A stretch of DNA of 39,919 bases from CAYRSS01 sp964426945 (GCA_964426945.1 CAYRSS010000039.1:1-39919); one strand, 5' to 3'. Numbered from the stretch's first letter, positions 8,089 through 17,415 are shown. Notes: generated by a model not told the origin, from the letters alone. Numbers and translations are program-made.

Positions 8089-9066
8089 TCAGAACTGTTT
8101 TCTCGAAAACGAGTACATCGCCCACAGCACGACGATCGCCTCGAAGGCGAGAGACGAGCCGATCGTGCCGAAGGCGCTGAGCGTTCGTACGCGCTGCGAC
8201 TCAAGCTCGGCAGCGCGGGCGATTGTTTCCTGATCCTCCGGGGTCTTGCCCGTCGGCGGCGTGATCGCGCGGGCGTCGCGGCCGCCGGTGTAGCGCTTGG
8301 CGAGGTAGGTGATGTCGCCCGTCTTGGGGACGACCCACCGCGCGACGGACCCCACGGCGATCACCGTGCGGTTCTCCTTCAGGCCGGGGTAGACCTGGGG
8401 GAGGTCGGCGAAGACCTGCACCCCGAAGAAGACCACCCACGCGCCAATGCTGATGAGGATCGCCGCGACGGTGCTTTGCGTCTTGACCCCGACCAGGGCT
8501 GAAATCGAGTAGATGTAGCTGAACAGCAGCACCATCAGCGGAATCGTGACGAGGTAGCCCGGCAGCCACGTGCCCCAGCGCAGCCCGGCAACCAGGAACG
8601 TCAGCCCGACAAACCAGCTCGCCTGCAGCAGCACGAAGATGAGGCTGCCGGAGTACTTGGCGAGGAAGAGCTTCGACCGGGAGATCGGCTTGGAGAGCAC
8701 GACGTCGATCGCCCCGCCCTCCAGAAACGTGGGGAAGAAGCCCGCGGTGGCGATGATGGCCAGGATAACGCCGACCCAGCCGACGATCAGATCGGCGAGG
8801 AGGACGACGGCTTTGACGGTGACCGTGTGGCGGATGGCCGCCAGTTCCGCGGCGGGCAGGTCCGGCGCGGACTCGCCGGCGGTCCAGCGCGACATCTCCT
8901 GCCAGGTGGGCTCCCATGTGCCGAAGAAGAAGCTGATCCCGGTCTCGTCGACGCCGACAGTGGCCATCGCCGCGGCGACAAGAAGCGAGATGCCCGCCAT
9001 CACCCAGAAGATGCGGCGGTCGAGCGATTCGCGGAGGCTGTCGACAATGAGCGCCCAGACCTGCAT
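8089..9066 (-). CDS. ABC-2 type transporter permease
   Basis: 325 residues with an N-terminal signature common in ABC-2 permeases of the NatB/NosY type: a short cytoplasmic start, the charged segment SLRESLDRRIFW, then a membrane span. About six hydrophobic segments can be counted: near 19-39, 102-125, 150-175, 185-205, 210-232 and 295-315. A soluble outer loop lies at about 45-95. The segment GGAIDVVLSKPISRSKLFLAK (as two parts, GGAIDVVLSKP and ISRSKLFLAK) is characteristic of the family. The ATPase gene is immediately upstream, 23 bases away, so the two form an exporter. The substrate cannot be read from the sequence. Confidence 0.88.
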   Translation of the reverse strand: MQVWALIVDSLRESLDRRIFWVMAGISLLVAAAMATVGVDETGISFFFGTWEPTWQEMSRWTAGESAPDLPAAELAAIRHTVTVKAVVLLADLIVGWVGVILAIIATAGFFPTFLEGGAIDVVLSKPISRSKLFLAKYSGSLIFVLLQASWFVGLTFLVAGLRWGTWLPGYLVTIPLMVLLFSYIYSISALVGVKTQSTVAAILISIGAWVVFFGVQVFADLPQVYPGLKENRTVIAVGSVARWVVPKTGDITYLAKRYTGGRDARAITPPTGKTPEDQETIARAAELESQRVRTLSAFGTIGSSLAFEAIVVLWAMYSFSRKQF

Positions 9067-9089
9067 GGCAACTCCGTTGGCGGTCCGCC

Positions 9090-10034
9090 TCAGCGGCGGC
9101 CGGCGCCGGGAACCTGTCGGGGGACCCCGGCCTCCCCGCCGAGGGCGTCGAGGAAGATGTCCTCAAGGCTGAATCGCCGCGGCATGACGGACTCGATGGT
9201 CACGCCCTTCGCCCGCAGCACGTCGATCACGCGGTTGACCTTGGCCGTGTCCTGCCCGGCGAGGTGGAGGGTCCGCGCCTCCTTGCGCACCTGGAGCGCG
9301 CCCAGCTCGGCCATCGCCGGGGCCGGATCGTCCAGGCACACGATGCGATACTCAAGCGTGTGCTCGGTGAGCTGGCTGAGCGTCCCCTGACGCACGACCA
9401 GGCCGCCCGCGAGAATCGCGACGCGATCGCAGACCATCTCGAGCTCGCCCAGCAGGTGCGAGTTGAGCAGAATCGTCACGCCGCGGCGACGCAGGTCGAG
9501 CAGCAGTTCTCGCACGCCGTGGCGGCCGACGGGGTCGAGGCCGTCGGTGGGCTCATCCAGCACGACGAGTTCGGGCTCGTTCATCAGCGCCTGGGCGAGC
9601 CCGAGCCGCTGCAACATGCCCTTGGAATACTGGCGGACGCGCGTGTCGCCCCACTCGCGCATGCCCACCGCATCCAGCAGTCGGTCGGCGTTGGTGCGCC
9701 GCTGCGGTCGCGGGACGCGGGCCAGGGCGGCGTAGAAGTCGAGAAGCTGCCGCCCGGTGAGGTAGGGCGGGAAGCGGTGATCCTCGGGAAGGTAGCCGAT
9801 GCGGGCGAGCTTGCCGCGGTGGCCGATGGGCCGGCCGAGGATCGTGCCGTCGGCGCGGTCGGGGCGCACGACGGTCATCATGATCTTGACGAGTGTGCTC
9901 TTGCCCGCGCCGTTGGGACCGAGCAGGCCGAAGATCTCGCCGCGGCCGATCTGGATGCTGACGCCCTTGAGCGCCTGGATGCGCCGATCGTACGTCTTGC
10001 GGACGTCGATCAGGTCGACGGCCAGGTTGGTCAT
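9090..10034 (-). CDS. ABC transporter ATP-binding protein
   Basis: 314 residues. Walker A GPNGAGKS (39-46), signature YSKGMLQRLGLAQAL, Walker B LVVLDEPTDGLDP and the switch histidine in LLNSHLL are intact. A C-terminal extension of about 90 residues is typical of the ATPases that pair with ABC-2 permeases. I place the start at ATG 10034 because it overlaps the miaA stop as ATGA, the usual coupling signal; ATG at 10052 is a second option six codons upstream. It forms an exporter with the permease that follows. Confidence 0.92.
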   Translation of the reverse strand: MTNLAVDLIDVRKTYDRRIQALKGVSIQIGRGEIFGLLGPNGAGKSTLVKIMMTVVRPDRADGTILGRPIGHRGKLARIGYLPEDHRFPPYLTGRQLLDFYAALARVPRPQRRTNADRLLDAVGMREWGDTRVRQYSKGMLQRLGLAQALMNEPELVVLDEPTDGLDPVGRHGVRELLLDLRRRGVTILLNSHLLGELEMVCDRVAILAGGLVVRQGTLSQLTEHTLEYRIVCLDDPAPAMAELGALQVRKEARTLHLAGQDTAKVNRVIDVLRAKGVTIESVMPRRFSLEDIFLDALGGEAGVPRQVPGAGRR

Positions 10035-10978
10035 CTCGGTGACGGCGACCATAGCGATCCTCGGCGCAAGAGCAGCGCGTCGGCGACGTCCTTCGCCGTG
10101 TCGTCTGCCGAAAGGTCGATCCAGTCCACGTCGCGAAACCTGCGAAACCAGGTTCGCTGGCCCTTGGCGAACTGCCGCGTGTTGATTTTGATCTGTTCCA
10201 CGGCTTGTGCAAGGGAGCAGGCGCCGTTTCTGTACTCGATGATCTCCGCATATCCCAGTGCCCGGCCCGCGGTTCCGCTGAATGTCTGATAAGTCCTTAC
10301 AAGCCGGTCCACTTCGTCGACAAGTCCTTCCTCGACCATGCGGTGCACGCGCTGGTTGATCCGCCGGCTCTGGTCGGCGGGGTCGCGGCGCAGGCCGATG
10401 AAGGCACAGTCGAACCGGTTGCGCTGCGCGGCCCACTGCGTCTGAAGCACGCTGATCGGCGTGCCGGTCAGTTCATAGACCTCCAGCGCCCGCACGAGCC
10501 GGAGCAGGTCGTTGACATGGATGCGTTCGGCGGCGACGGGGTCGACCGCGCGGAGTCGCGCGTGAAGCACCTCGTTGCCGCGGGCGCGGGCCTCCTCCTT
10601 GAGACGCATGCGCAGCGCCGGATCGGCGGAGGGCCCCTCGAAGAGTCCCTCGACGAGTCCCTTGATATAGAGCGCCGTCCCACCGACGGCGAGCACGTGG
10701 CGGCCGCGGGCGTGGATCTGGGCGATGGCCTGCTCGGCGTGGCGGATGAACTCGGCGACGGAGAACTCGTCCGTGGGATCGACCAGGTCGACGCAATGGT
10801 GGGGGATTTCGGCGCGGATCTCCGCCGACGGCTTGGCGGTCCCGATGTCCATCCCGCGGTAGATCTTCATCGAGTCGACGCTGAGGATTTCGGCGCCGCT
10901 GCGACGGGCGATCTCGCGCCCCAGCGAGGCCTTGCCGCAGCCGGTGCAGCCCAGGATGAAGACGACGCGCGGCTCCAT
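10031..10978 (-). CDS. miaA: tRNA dimethylallyltransferase
   Basis: 315 residues, the usual size. MiaA adds a dimethylallyl group to N6 of A37 in tRNAs that read codons beginning with U. The P-loop is GCTGCGKA (10-17), a variant of the common GPTASGKT. SVDSMKIYRGMDIGTAKP (34-51) matches the conserved DSxQxYRGMDIGTAKP block, and FIGLRRDP and RALGYAEI are also present. It starts 41 bases after recQ and its stop overlaps the ABC ATPase start by four bases. Confidence 0.95.
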   Translation of the reverse strand: MEPRVVFILGCTGCGKASLGREIARRSGAEILSVDSMKIYRGMDIGTAKPSAEIRAEIPHHCVDLVDPTDEFSVAEFIRHAEQAIAQIHARGRHVLAVGGTALYIKGLVEGLFEGPSADPALRMRLKEEARARGNEVLHARLRAVDPVAAERIHVNDLLRLVRALEVYELTGTPISVLQTQWAAQRNRFDCAFIGLRRDPADQSRRINQRVHRMVEEGLVDEVDRLVRTYQTFSGTAGRALGYAEIIEYRNGACSLAQAVEQIKINTRQFAKGQRTWFRRFRDVDWIDLSADDTAKDVADALLLRRGSLWSPSPR

Positions 10979-11019
10979 GCGTTCATTATGCGGTGGCAGC
11001 GGCCGATTGCGAATCGCGG

Positions 11020-13266
11020 TCAGTCACGGGCGGCCAGCGCTTCGAGGTGCGCCGCGACCAGCCGGATCGTCTGGTAGGGGATGCGCTCTTCGAACCGCTC
11101 GAAAATGGGCTTGAGGCGGCGCGTGCCAAGTTCGTCGATGGCGGCGGCGACCTCGCCGTAGATATCCGGGCTGACCCAGCGGTCGATGGACTCGGGGCGT
11201 CGCGCGGCGATGTACTCAACCAGGTATCCGCTGACGGTGGATTGTGCCCGGCCGAGCGCTTCGCAGACGGTGTCGAGGCTCGCCCCGCGGTCGAACAACT
11301 CGGCGGCCCGGTCTAAAGCGCCGGATCCGGTGCGGGGCGGCGGCGCGACCGCGCCGGCTTCGCGCTCGGCCACGTGGGCGGCCGCTTCGGGATCGTCCTC
11401 CAGCCGCGATGCGCCGACGGCGGCGCAGTGATCGGCGATCTCCTTGAGGAAGATCGAGCCGAACTGCTCGAGCTTGCGGGCACCGACGCCGTGGCAGATC
11501 AGCAGCCCCTGCGGCGTCGTCGGCCGAAGGCGGGCCATGTCGCGCAGCGAGCGGTCGCCGAAGATCGTGTAGGTGGGCACACCGCGATCCGTGGCGAGGA
11601 CGCGACGGATCTCGCGGAGCCGCTCGAAGAGCCCCTCGTCCACGCCTTCCCACGAGTCGGTCTCGACCCGCGTGCGACGGACCGGGGCTGCCTGCTGGCG
11701 GACGAGCATGACCTCGCGCTGCCGGCGCATGACCTCCCACGATCGATCGTTGATCTGCAGGATCGGCATGTCGCCGCGGGATCGGTCGAGCAACCCCTGC
11801 GAGACGAGTTGGAAGACGTACTGGCGCAGCGTCTCCTTCGGGATGTCGCGCAGGATGCCGAAGGTGCTGAGTTGATCGTGGCCGAAGCGGCGGGTGTTCT
11901 CCGTGGCGGCGCCGCGCAGCACGTCGACGATGTGGGTGACGCCGAAGCGGCTCTCGCAGCGTGCGACGCCGGACAGGATCTTCATGGCGATCGTTGTCGC
12001 CTCGGGAACGACGTCGGTCTCGCCGAGGCACACGTCGCACGCGCCGCAGTTGGGCTTGTCATACATCTGCCCGAAATGGGCGACGATCTGGCGGTGGCGA
12101 CAGGTGGGGTTCTCGCAGAAGCGCTGCATCTGGGCGATGAGATCGGTCATCGCGTCGAGCACTTCGGCGGGCACGGGCTGCGCCGCCTCGGCCGCGGACC
12201 GGGCCATCAGGCTTTCCCACTTCATCGCGTCGCCGCCGCTGTAGAGCAGCACGCACTCGGCGGCCAGCCCGTCGCGACCGGCGCGGCCGGTCTCCTGCTG
12301 ATACTGCTCGATGGACTTGGGCATGGCGGCGTGAATCACGCAGCGGATGTTGCTGCGGTCGATGCCCATGCCGAAGGCGACGGTGGCGACGACAACATCG
12401 ATCCGCTCGGCGGCGAAGTCGTCCTGCACGCGCCGGCGCTGATCCGGGGCCATGCCCGCGTGATAGAACGCCGCGCGGACGCGCCGCGCCTGCAACGCCT
12501 CCGCCGTTTTCTCGGTGTCGCGGCGGCTGATGCAGTAGACGATGACCGCCTCGCCCTTGTGGCGCTTCACGACTTCCAGAACCTGCTCGCTTCCGCGCTG
12601 TCGAGGCAGCACGCGGTAGACGAGGTTGGGCCGGTCGAAAGACCCGACCAGCACGCGCGGGTCGCGCAGGCGGAGCTGGGCGACGATGTCCTCGCGGACG
12701 CGCGGCGTCGCCGTCGCGGTGAAGGCGTGGAGGCTGGCGGCGGGGAACGCGTCCTTCAGCTCGGCGAGGCGGCGGTACTCGGGGCGGAAGTCGTGCCCCC
12801 AGTGGCTGATGCAGTGTGCCTCATCGATGGCGAACGACCGCACGCCCATCCGCCGCAGCAGGTTCATGAAGCCGGACATGAGCAGCCGCTCGGGCGCGAC
12901 GAAGACCAGCCGGCACTCACCGGCGGTCATCGCCCGCATCGCCTCGACGCGCTCCGGGTCGCTCATGCCGCTGTGGATGGCCACCGCGGGGTAGCCGCAG
13001 GCGCGCAGGCCGTCGACTTGGTCCTTCATCAGGGCAATGAGCGGCGAGACGACGACGTCGGTGCGACCCCCCATGAGCGGCGGCACCTGGTAGCAGAGCG
13101 ACTTGCCGCCGCCGGTCGGCATGACCACGAGCGAGTCGCGCTGGTCGAGCCCCGCGCGGATCGCCTCCGCTTGGAGGGGGCGCAGCGTCCGGAACCCCCA
13201 GTAGCGGTGGAGGGCTTCGCCGATGGCGGCGTCAAGCGGCGCGGGGCTGGCGTCGACAGGCTTCAC
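11020..13266 (-). CDS. recQ: ATP-dependent DNA helicase RecQ
   Basis: 748 residues. RecQ unwinds DNA 3' to 5' in recombination and replication repair. Helicase motif I is MPTGGGKS (49-56), the DEAH box sits in IDEAHCISHWGHDFRPEY, and motif VI is QETGRAGRDG. The RQC zinc site is present as FCENPTC and CGACDVC. An HRDC domain follows (LFERLREIRRVLA to KEIADHC), then a C-terminal helix-turn-helix-like segment (ASLDTVCEALGRAQSTVSGYL) seen in longer RecQ proteins. The start codon is GTG, placed six bases after a -10 box (13273-13278), which predicts a leaderless mRNA. Confidence 0.95.
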   Translation of the reverse strand: MKPVDASPAPLDAAIGEALHRYWGFRTLRPLQAEAIRAGLDQRDSLVVMPTGGGKSLCYQVPPLMGGRTDVVVSPLIALMKDQVDGLRACGYPAVAIHSGMSDPERVEAMRAMTAGECRLVFVAPERLLMSGFMNLLRRMGVRSFAIDEAHCISHWGHDFRPEYRRLAELKDAFPAASLHAFTATATPRVREDIVAQLRLRDPRVLVGSFDRPNLVYRVLPRQRGSEQVLEVVKRHKGEAVIVYCISRRDTEKTAEALQARRVRAAFYHAGMAPDQRRRVQDDFAAERIDVVVATVAFGMGIDRSNIRCVIHAAMPKSIEQYQQETGRAGRDGLAAECVLLYSGGDAMKWESLMARSAAEAAQPVPAEVLDAMTDLIAQMQRFCENPTCRHRQIVAHFGQMYDKPNCGACDVCLGETDVVPEATTIAMKILSGVARCESRFGVTHIVDVLRGAATENTRRFGHDQLSTFGILRDIPKETLRQYVFQLVSQGLLDRSRGDMPILQINDRSWEVMRRQREVMLVRQQAAPVRRTRVETDSWEGVDEGLFERLREIRRVLATDRGVPTYTIFGDRSLRDMARLRPTTPQGLLICHGVGARKLEQFGSIFLKEIADHCAAVGASRLEDDPEAAAHVAEREAGAVAPPPRTGSGALDRAAELFDRGASLDTVCEALGRAQSTVSGYLVEYIAARRPESIDRWVSPDIYGEVAAAIDELGTRRLKPIFERFEERIPYQTIRLVAAHLEALAARD

Positions 13267-13302
13267 GGCGCGAGTCTACGGGTGGCGGCGACGGCTCCGC
13301 AA
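13264..13302 (-). promoter_or_regulatory. recQ promoter, leaderless geometry
   Basis: On the minus strand TTGCGG (13302-13297), 18 bases, then TAGACT (13278-13273), and six bases later the GTG start at 13266. Transcription starting about seven bases after the -10 box would begin at or next to the start codon. No Shine-Dalgarno-like stretch lies before the GTG. Confidence 0.5.
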
Positions 13303-13329
13303 GCATCACGCGCGGGCCGCGGCGGCTTT

Positions 13330-13345
13330 CGTCAGGCAGCCGGCC
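13330..13345. repeat. 16-base repeat, copy 1 (CGTCAGGCAGCCGGCC)
   Basis: The same 16 bases occur at 17455-17470. In both places a GGCTTT sits just upstream, with a six-base difference in spacing. Both copies are intergenic. Confidence 0.5.
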
Positions 13346-13410
13346 TTTCGACAGCTCGAGTTGCACTGGCGGCAGCGATCCACGCGGAGCTTCGTTGAGC
13401 AGAAACGTGC

Positions 13411-13444
13411 GGGGCGCTGCGGATCGGAAGATCCTCAGCGCCCC
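13411..13444 (-). terminator. strong intrinsic hairpin after the beta-helix gene
   Basis: GGGGCGCTG (13411-13419) pairs with CAGCGCCCC (13436-13444). Inside it GGATC (13421-13425) pairs with GATCC (13430-13434) around a GGAA loop, leaving one C/T mismatch. The hairpin lies 44 bases after the stop of the minus-strand secreted protein. The flanks are only moderately T-rich on both strands (GTTGTTTGATTT on the plus side, CACGTTTCT on the minus side), so it may work in either direction. Confidence 0.7.
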
Positions 13445-13488
13445 GTTGTTTGATTTGCGCTTCGTCGCGGCCCGCTGGCCGTACCGCG

Positions 13489-15636
13489 CTATTCCGTCAT
13501 CGCGGCCGCGTAGGTCTCGATCGCGCCGTTGACGGTTCGCCAGACGTAGACTTCCAGCCGCAGGGTTGCTCCCTCGGCCGGGCGGACCTGGCAGATTTCG
13601 CCGCTGGTGGATAGGCCGTCCAGCGTCAGCATGTCATGCCGGGTGTAGCCGGAGCCGAACAGCACGGCCGGGATGGGGCTGGCGAACATCGTGCTCAGAT
13701 CGACGACGGATTCCGTCACCCCCGCGGCCTCGAACACAGCCGCGTCTTCATCGGTCGCGCCGAGAATGACGGCACCTTCGATGGTGATGCCGCTGACTTC
13801 GAGCCCGTACCAGCCTTCTGAGGCTTCGGAGAGCCAGAGCGAGGCGGACTCTCCCGACTCCTCGGAGGAGTCGCTGTAAGACCCACCTCCGCCCATCATC
13901 ATGCTCTCGGGCTCGCATTCGACTTCTTCGCAAACAGTGTCCACGCCGAAAAAGTAGGGGAATCTCGGATCGGGGAAGACGCCATGGTTTTCGCCGCTGC
14001 CGTTCTGCCAATCCGGCAGCGGGTTGCAGAGGCCGATCTCTGCCGAGATGAAGCCACGGTCGGCTGCGTTGATAAAGCCATTGCCGTCCATGTCGAAGTT
14101 GCAGATCAGGTGGAATGCGGTCTGGCCTATCGCCGCTGAAACGGAGCCGCGATCGGCGGCATTGACCACGTCGTTGCCGTCGACGTCGCCGTAGCAGCCG
14201 TCATAGGGACCGAGGATTTCGTTGAGGTCACAGATGTAGTGGTTGCACTGATCCTCGGCGACGAACGAGCAGACCTCGTTCTCACAGCACGCGCCGAAGA
14301 CGATTTCGTTGACGCCCATGTCGATCCGACCGGCCACGTGCCGCTGCCCGGCGTCGAGGTCGTCATCCCAGGCGACACCGGAAGGATCGCCGATGTTGAT
14401 GCACGGCGAATTGCTTTGAATGCGCCCGACGAAGTTGCCGGACGTAATGACCTGGGGAATCGCGTTGATGTTGCCCGTCCCCGGCCACGTGGCGGTTCCA
14501 GCAACCTCGATGTCGCTGTAATCTGCCGTCACGTCACCACCGACGATCTGGTCCGGGAATGGATCGGCGAGCGGGTTCGAGTTGTCCCACAGGATGCTAC
14601 TGAGGATCGTCACGACGGCCTCGTCGTCCTCGGTATAGATGCCCCCGGTACCCGTGTCACCTCGATTATCATAGAGCGTGCAGTTCGTCAGCTCCATGGA
14701 GGCTTCACCGGCGCCGATGTTCCAGATCGCGGCTCCGACGCTAGCCTTGTTGGCGTTAAAGAGAACGTTGCGAAGAACCACGGTGTTCGTCGAGGTCTCG
14801 TCGACGCCGCTGTGCAGTCCGCCGCCGTTCGTGGCCGTGTTGTGGATCACCTGGCAATGAAAGAGCTCAAGGTACTCCGCGTTGTTCCAGATGCCGCCCC
14901 CGTCGCTGCCTTCGGACACACTATGCTCGATGGTCGTCCGATGGACCAGCAGGGTGGCCGGTACGTCATCCTCGTTGGGCTGGACGAAGTTGTCGACGTA
15001 GATCGCGCCGCCGGGGCCCGAGGAGTTGTTGTAGTGAAAGCGGCAATTGTCGACCACGAGGTGTCCGCCGCGCACGAGCAGGCCGCCACCCGCGGTATCG
15101 TCATCATTCGGGTCGATGTCGCTGTCGCCGAACGCATGTCCCTTCTGGATCCAGAAGCCGTCGATCCGTGTACCTTCGGCGCAGTTGATCGCCTTGAGAA
15201 CGTGATTGGCTACATCGCCGCCTTCGAGGTAGCTGACCACCCGGTCGGGCCCGCACTCGCCGAATCGGCAGTCGCCGCGATCATCGACAGAAGTCGGCTG
15301 GTTCTCGGTATCCACGAGGAATCCACCGTACAACTTCAGGCCGCTCGGGATGTTGAAGGTGGCATTGGGATCGCTATCAAGGGGGTATGTCAAGCCGAAC
15401 TCGAGTTGACTCCGACCCGCAACCCAGATGCAGTCATCCTCGCCGAGCCCGGAGACCGCCAGAGCGGCTTGCAGCGTCTCCTTCGCGTTGGCCCAAGATG
15501 ACCCGTCGTTCGTGTCCGAGCCAGCGATGGCGCGGACGTGAATCACGATGCCGGAACACGGATCCTGCGCCCGGAGAGCCGGACAGATCGCTAGCACGGC
15601 CAGCATCGCAACAGCCTTCGTTCTTCGGCGTTGCAT
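13489..15636 (-). CDS. secreted right-handed beta-helix protein with dockerin-like repeats
   Basis: 715 residues from the ATG preceded by AAAGGAG with six bases of spacing. A signal peptide ends near ALRAQ (residue 24). The middle (about 30-450) has the repetitive short-strand pattern of parallel beta-helix proteins: GGGLLVRGGHLVVDNCRF, GGAIYVDN, GGGIWNNAEYLELFHC, GGGLHSG, and a closing NSPCINIGDPSG with DMGVNEI. A Cys-rich block ACCENEVC...CNHYIC follows. Two Asp-rich calcium-type loops, DVDGNDVVNAADRG and DMDGNGFINAADRG, resemble dockerin/EF-hand halves common in planctomycete exoproteins. The C-terminal 130 residues are Ser/Gly/Glu-rich at first and otherwise unrecognised. Likely a surface or extracellular carbohydrate-contacting protein; no catalytic site identified. 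Confidence 0.8.
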   Translation of the reverse strand: MQRRRTKAVAMLAVLAICPALRAQDPCSGIVIHVRAIAGSDTNDGSSWANAKETLQAALAVSGLGEDDCIWVAGRSQLEFGLTYPLDSDPNATFNIPSGLKLYGGFLVDTENQPTSVDDRGDCRFGECGPDRVVSYLEGGDVANHVLKAINCAEGTRIDGFWIQKGHAFGDSDIDPNDDDTAGGGLLVRGGHLVVDNCRFHYNNSSGPGGAIYVDNFVQPNEDDVPATLLVHRTTIEHSVSEGSDGGGIWNNAEYLELFHCQVIHNTATNGGGLHSGVDETSTNTVVLRNVLFNANKASVGAAIWNIGAGEASMELTNCTLYDNRGDTGTGGIYTEDDEAVVTILSSILWDNSNPLADPFPDQIVGGDVTADYSDIEVAGTATWPGTGNINAIPQVITSGNFVGRIQSNSPCINIGDPSGVAWDDDLDAGQRHVAGRIDMGVNEIVFGACCENEVCSFVAEDQCNHYICDLNEILGPYDGCYGDVDGNDVVNAADRGSVSAAIGQTAFHLICNFDMDGNGFINAADRGFISAEIGLCNPLPDWQNGSGENHGVFPDPRFPYFFGVDTVCEEVECEPESMMMGGGGSYSDSSEESGESASLWLSEASEGWYGLEVSGITIEGAVILGATDEDAAVFEAAGVTESVVDLSTMFASPIPAVLFGSGYTRHDMLTLDGLSTSGEICQVRPAEGATLRLEVYVWRTVNGAIETYAAAMTE

Positions 15637-15702
15637 GGGGAACTCCTTTCGTCGCTCGTTCTCACTCTGCGCGATCCCATCCAGGGAAAACGCGCATGGC
15701 GC

Positions 15703-15731
15703 TTGACATCGCCACGGCGGAGTTCTACAAT
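15703..15731 (+). promoter_or_regulatory. near-consensus sigma-70 promoter of the HAF-repeat gene
   Basis: TTGACA (15703-15708), a 17-base spacer and TACAAT (15726-15731): a perfect -35 box and five of six bases in the -10 box. The expected start is near 15738, just before a short A-run, giving a leader of about 73 bases. This is the strongest promoter I can see in the window. Confidence 0.75.
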
Positions 15732-15810
15732 AGCTGACAAAAAAAAACAAGGCTTCATTCATGTCTGCTTGCTGACTTTCTGGAGCGCTTGGCGGGAGGA
15801 GGGGATCACT

Positions 15811-17406
15811 ATGCGAAACAGGGCTACGTTCGAACCTGGCGTCCTCGTCGGCGCGCTCTTGCTGGTGCCGGCTGCGGTTGCTCAGCGTGTGTCAATCGTC
15901 CCCCTAGGGGATCTGCCGGGAGGGGGCACGTCGAGTCAGGCCTCAGCCATGACGCCGGACGCGCAGATCATTGTCGGTCGGTCTGCCGCCGCAGAAGGGC
16001 GCGAAGCGTTCCTCTGGACGGCGGAAACTGGGATGACTGGCCTCGGCGACTTGCCCGGCGGCCTCTACCAAAGCGAAGCCACTGGGGTATCTGCCGACGG
16101 CTGGCGAATCGTCGGGATGGCGAACATTTCAATCGCCGGCTCGAACGTCGACGTACCGTTCCAGTGGATCAGCACCGATCAGATCATGCGGCGACTCCAT
16201 CTGAATGTGCCGTCAGTCGATGCGGTTTGGATCCATGCGGCCTCGGCGAATGCGAATGGGCAGGTCTTCGCAGGAAACGGCTGGACCGACTGGGTCACCG
16301 TGGCGTTTCGAGCCCAACTCGGTACAGAGGGCGGTGCTGAAATTCTACCGTTGCCCTACGGTGTCGAGTACTCGACGGGTATGATTGTTGGAGGGCTTTC
16401 AGCTGATGGTGGTACGGTTGTAGGCGTCGCTCAGCCAGAGGGCAAGGTGCGCCCATATCGTTGGACCCGGGAGGGTGGAACCGAGCTCCTTGAGACGCTG
16501 GGACCGCCCATTGTAAGTGCGAGCCTTCAGGGCGGCGCAGCGTCGACCGTCTCCGGCGACGGCAAGATCGTCTATGGCCGCCAAGCGATTGGCCCGACCG
16601 CCGGAATCACGTCCGCCTGCCGATGGGACATTGAAGGTGGACTCACACTCCTGCCCCTATTCTTCCCAAGCGGCGCGAACTACGATGGCTCCATCGCTGT
16701 CGGCGGCGGTGGCGGGCCGGGTCTTGAACTGGCCGGTGCGGTCGTGTTCGACGACGGCAACGGCCTTCGGCATGTGAAATTCGTGCTCCTGGATGACTAC
16801 GGCTTCGACGTCGCGTCGCTCACCATCGCTCCGGCCAACACCTGTTCCGCAGACGGCCGCAAGTTCTGTGCGGGCGTCCGGCAAACACCAGATGGCGATG
16901 CGATCGCCACCCTCGTCACCCTTCCCCTCCCTGGCGACACCTACGCCGACCTCAGCGGTGACAGCCGGGTGGATGCGAAGGACGTCCTGCCGTTCACCAA
17001 CTGCATGAAGGGGCCGGGGGTTGAGGCGTGGGGCGTTTGCCGCACGGCCGCGGACCTCGACGGCGATGGGGACGTGGACCTGCGCGATTATGTCAAGCGG
17101 CTGCAGGTCGTCGCGGTGAACGCGTGCGGCGCGGTGCCTGCACCTCCGCCGCCCGGCGGCGGGATGCCGGGCAATCCGCACGCCCTGCCGGGCGGGATGG
17201 CCGACGTGAACCTCGACTGCAGCGTGGACGGCGACGATGCGGCGGCGTTTGTGGACTGCCTGACCGGGCCGTCGCTTGCGGCCGGGGGCGGGTCGCCGGA
17301 TGAGCCCGACCGCTTCGCCCTGTCGGCCGCCTGCTCGCGGGCGGATGTCAACGGCGATGATGCGGTGGATCTTCGCGACGTGGTGATGCTGCAGCGGGCG
17401 CGGTAG
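15811..17406 (+). CDS. secreted HAF-repeat protein with dockerin-like C-terminus
   Basis: 531 residues. ATG 15811 follows a GGAGGAGGGG stretch at suitable spacing. The signal peptide ends at VPAAVAQ (residue 25). Residues 28-330 carry HAF-type repeats (PLGDLPGG at 31-38, GLGDLPGG at 77-84, then VSADGWRIVG, LSADGGTVVG, VSGDGKIVYG), a repeat found in predicted extracellular proteins that may fold as a propeller. The C-terminal 150 residues hold Asp-rich calcium-type loops: DLSGDSRVDAKD, DLDGDGDVDLRD, DVNLDCSVDGDD and DVNGDDAVDLRD. It is divergent from the beta-helix gene and shares the signal-plus-dockerin design. Function unknown; the loops suggest attachment to partner proteins or the cell surface. 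Confidence 0.8.
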   Translation: MRNRATFEPGVLVGALLLVPAAVAQRVSIVPLGDLPGGGTSSQASAMTPDAQIIVGRSAAAEGREAFLWTAETGMTGLGDLPGGLYQSEATGVSADGWRIVGMANISIAGSNVDVPFQWISTDQIMRRLHLNVPSVDAVWIHAASANANGQVFAGNGWTDWVTVAFRAQLGTEGGAEILPLPYGVEYSTGMIVGGLSADGGTVVGVAQPEGKVRPYRWTREGGTELLETLGPPIVSASLQGGAASTVSGDGKIVYGRQAIGPTAGITSACRWDIEGGLTLLPLFFPSGANYDGSIAVGGGGGPGLELAGAVVFDDGNGLRHVKFVLLDDYGFDVASLTIAPANTCSADGRKFCAGVRQTPDGDAIATLVTLPLPGDTYADLSGDSRVDAKDVLPFTNCMKGPGVEAWGVCRTAADLDGDGDVDLRDYVKRLQVVAVNACGAVPAPPPPGGGMPGNPHALPGGMADVNLDCSVDGDDAAAFVDCLTGPSLAAGGGSPDEPDRFALSAACSRADVNGDDAVDLRDVVMLQRAR

Positions 17407-17415
17407 AAGCCGTGG

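Noticed and set aside
11374..13398. Open frame on the plus strand opposite recQ
   Set aside because: All RecQ motifs lie on the other strand. The frame is open only because of base composition.
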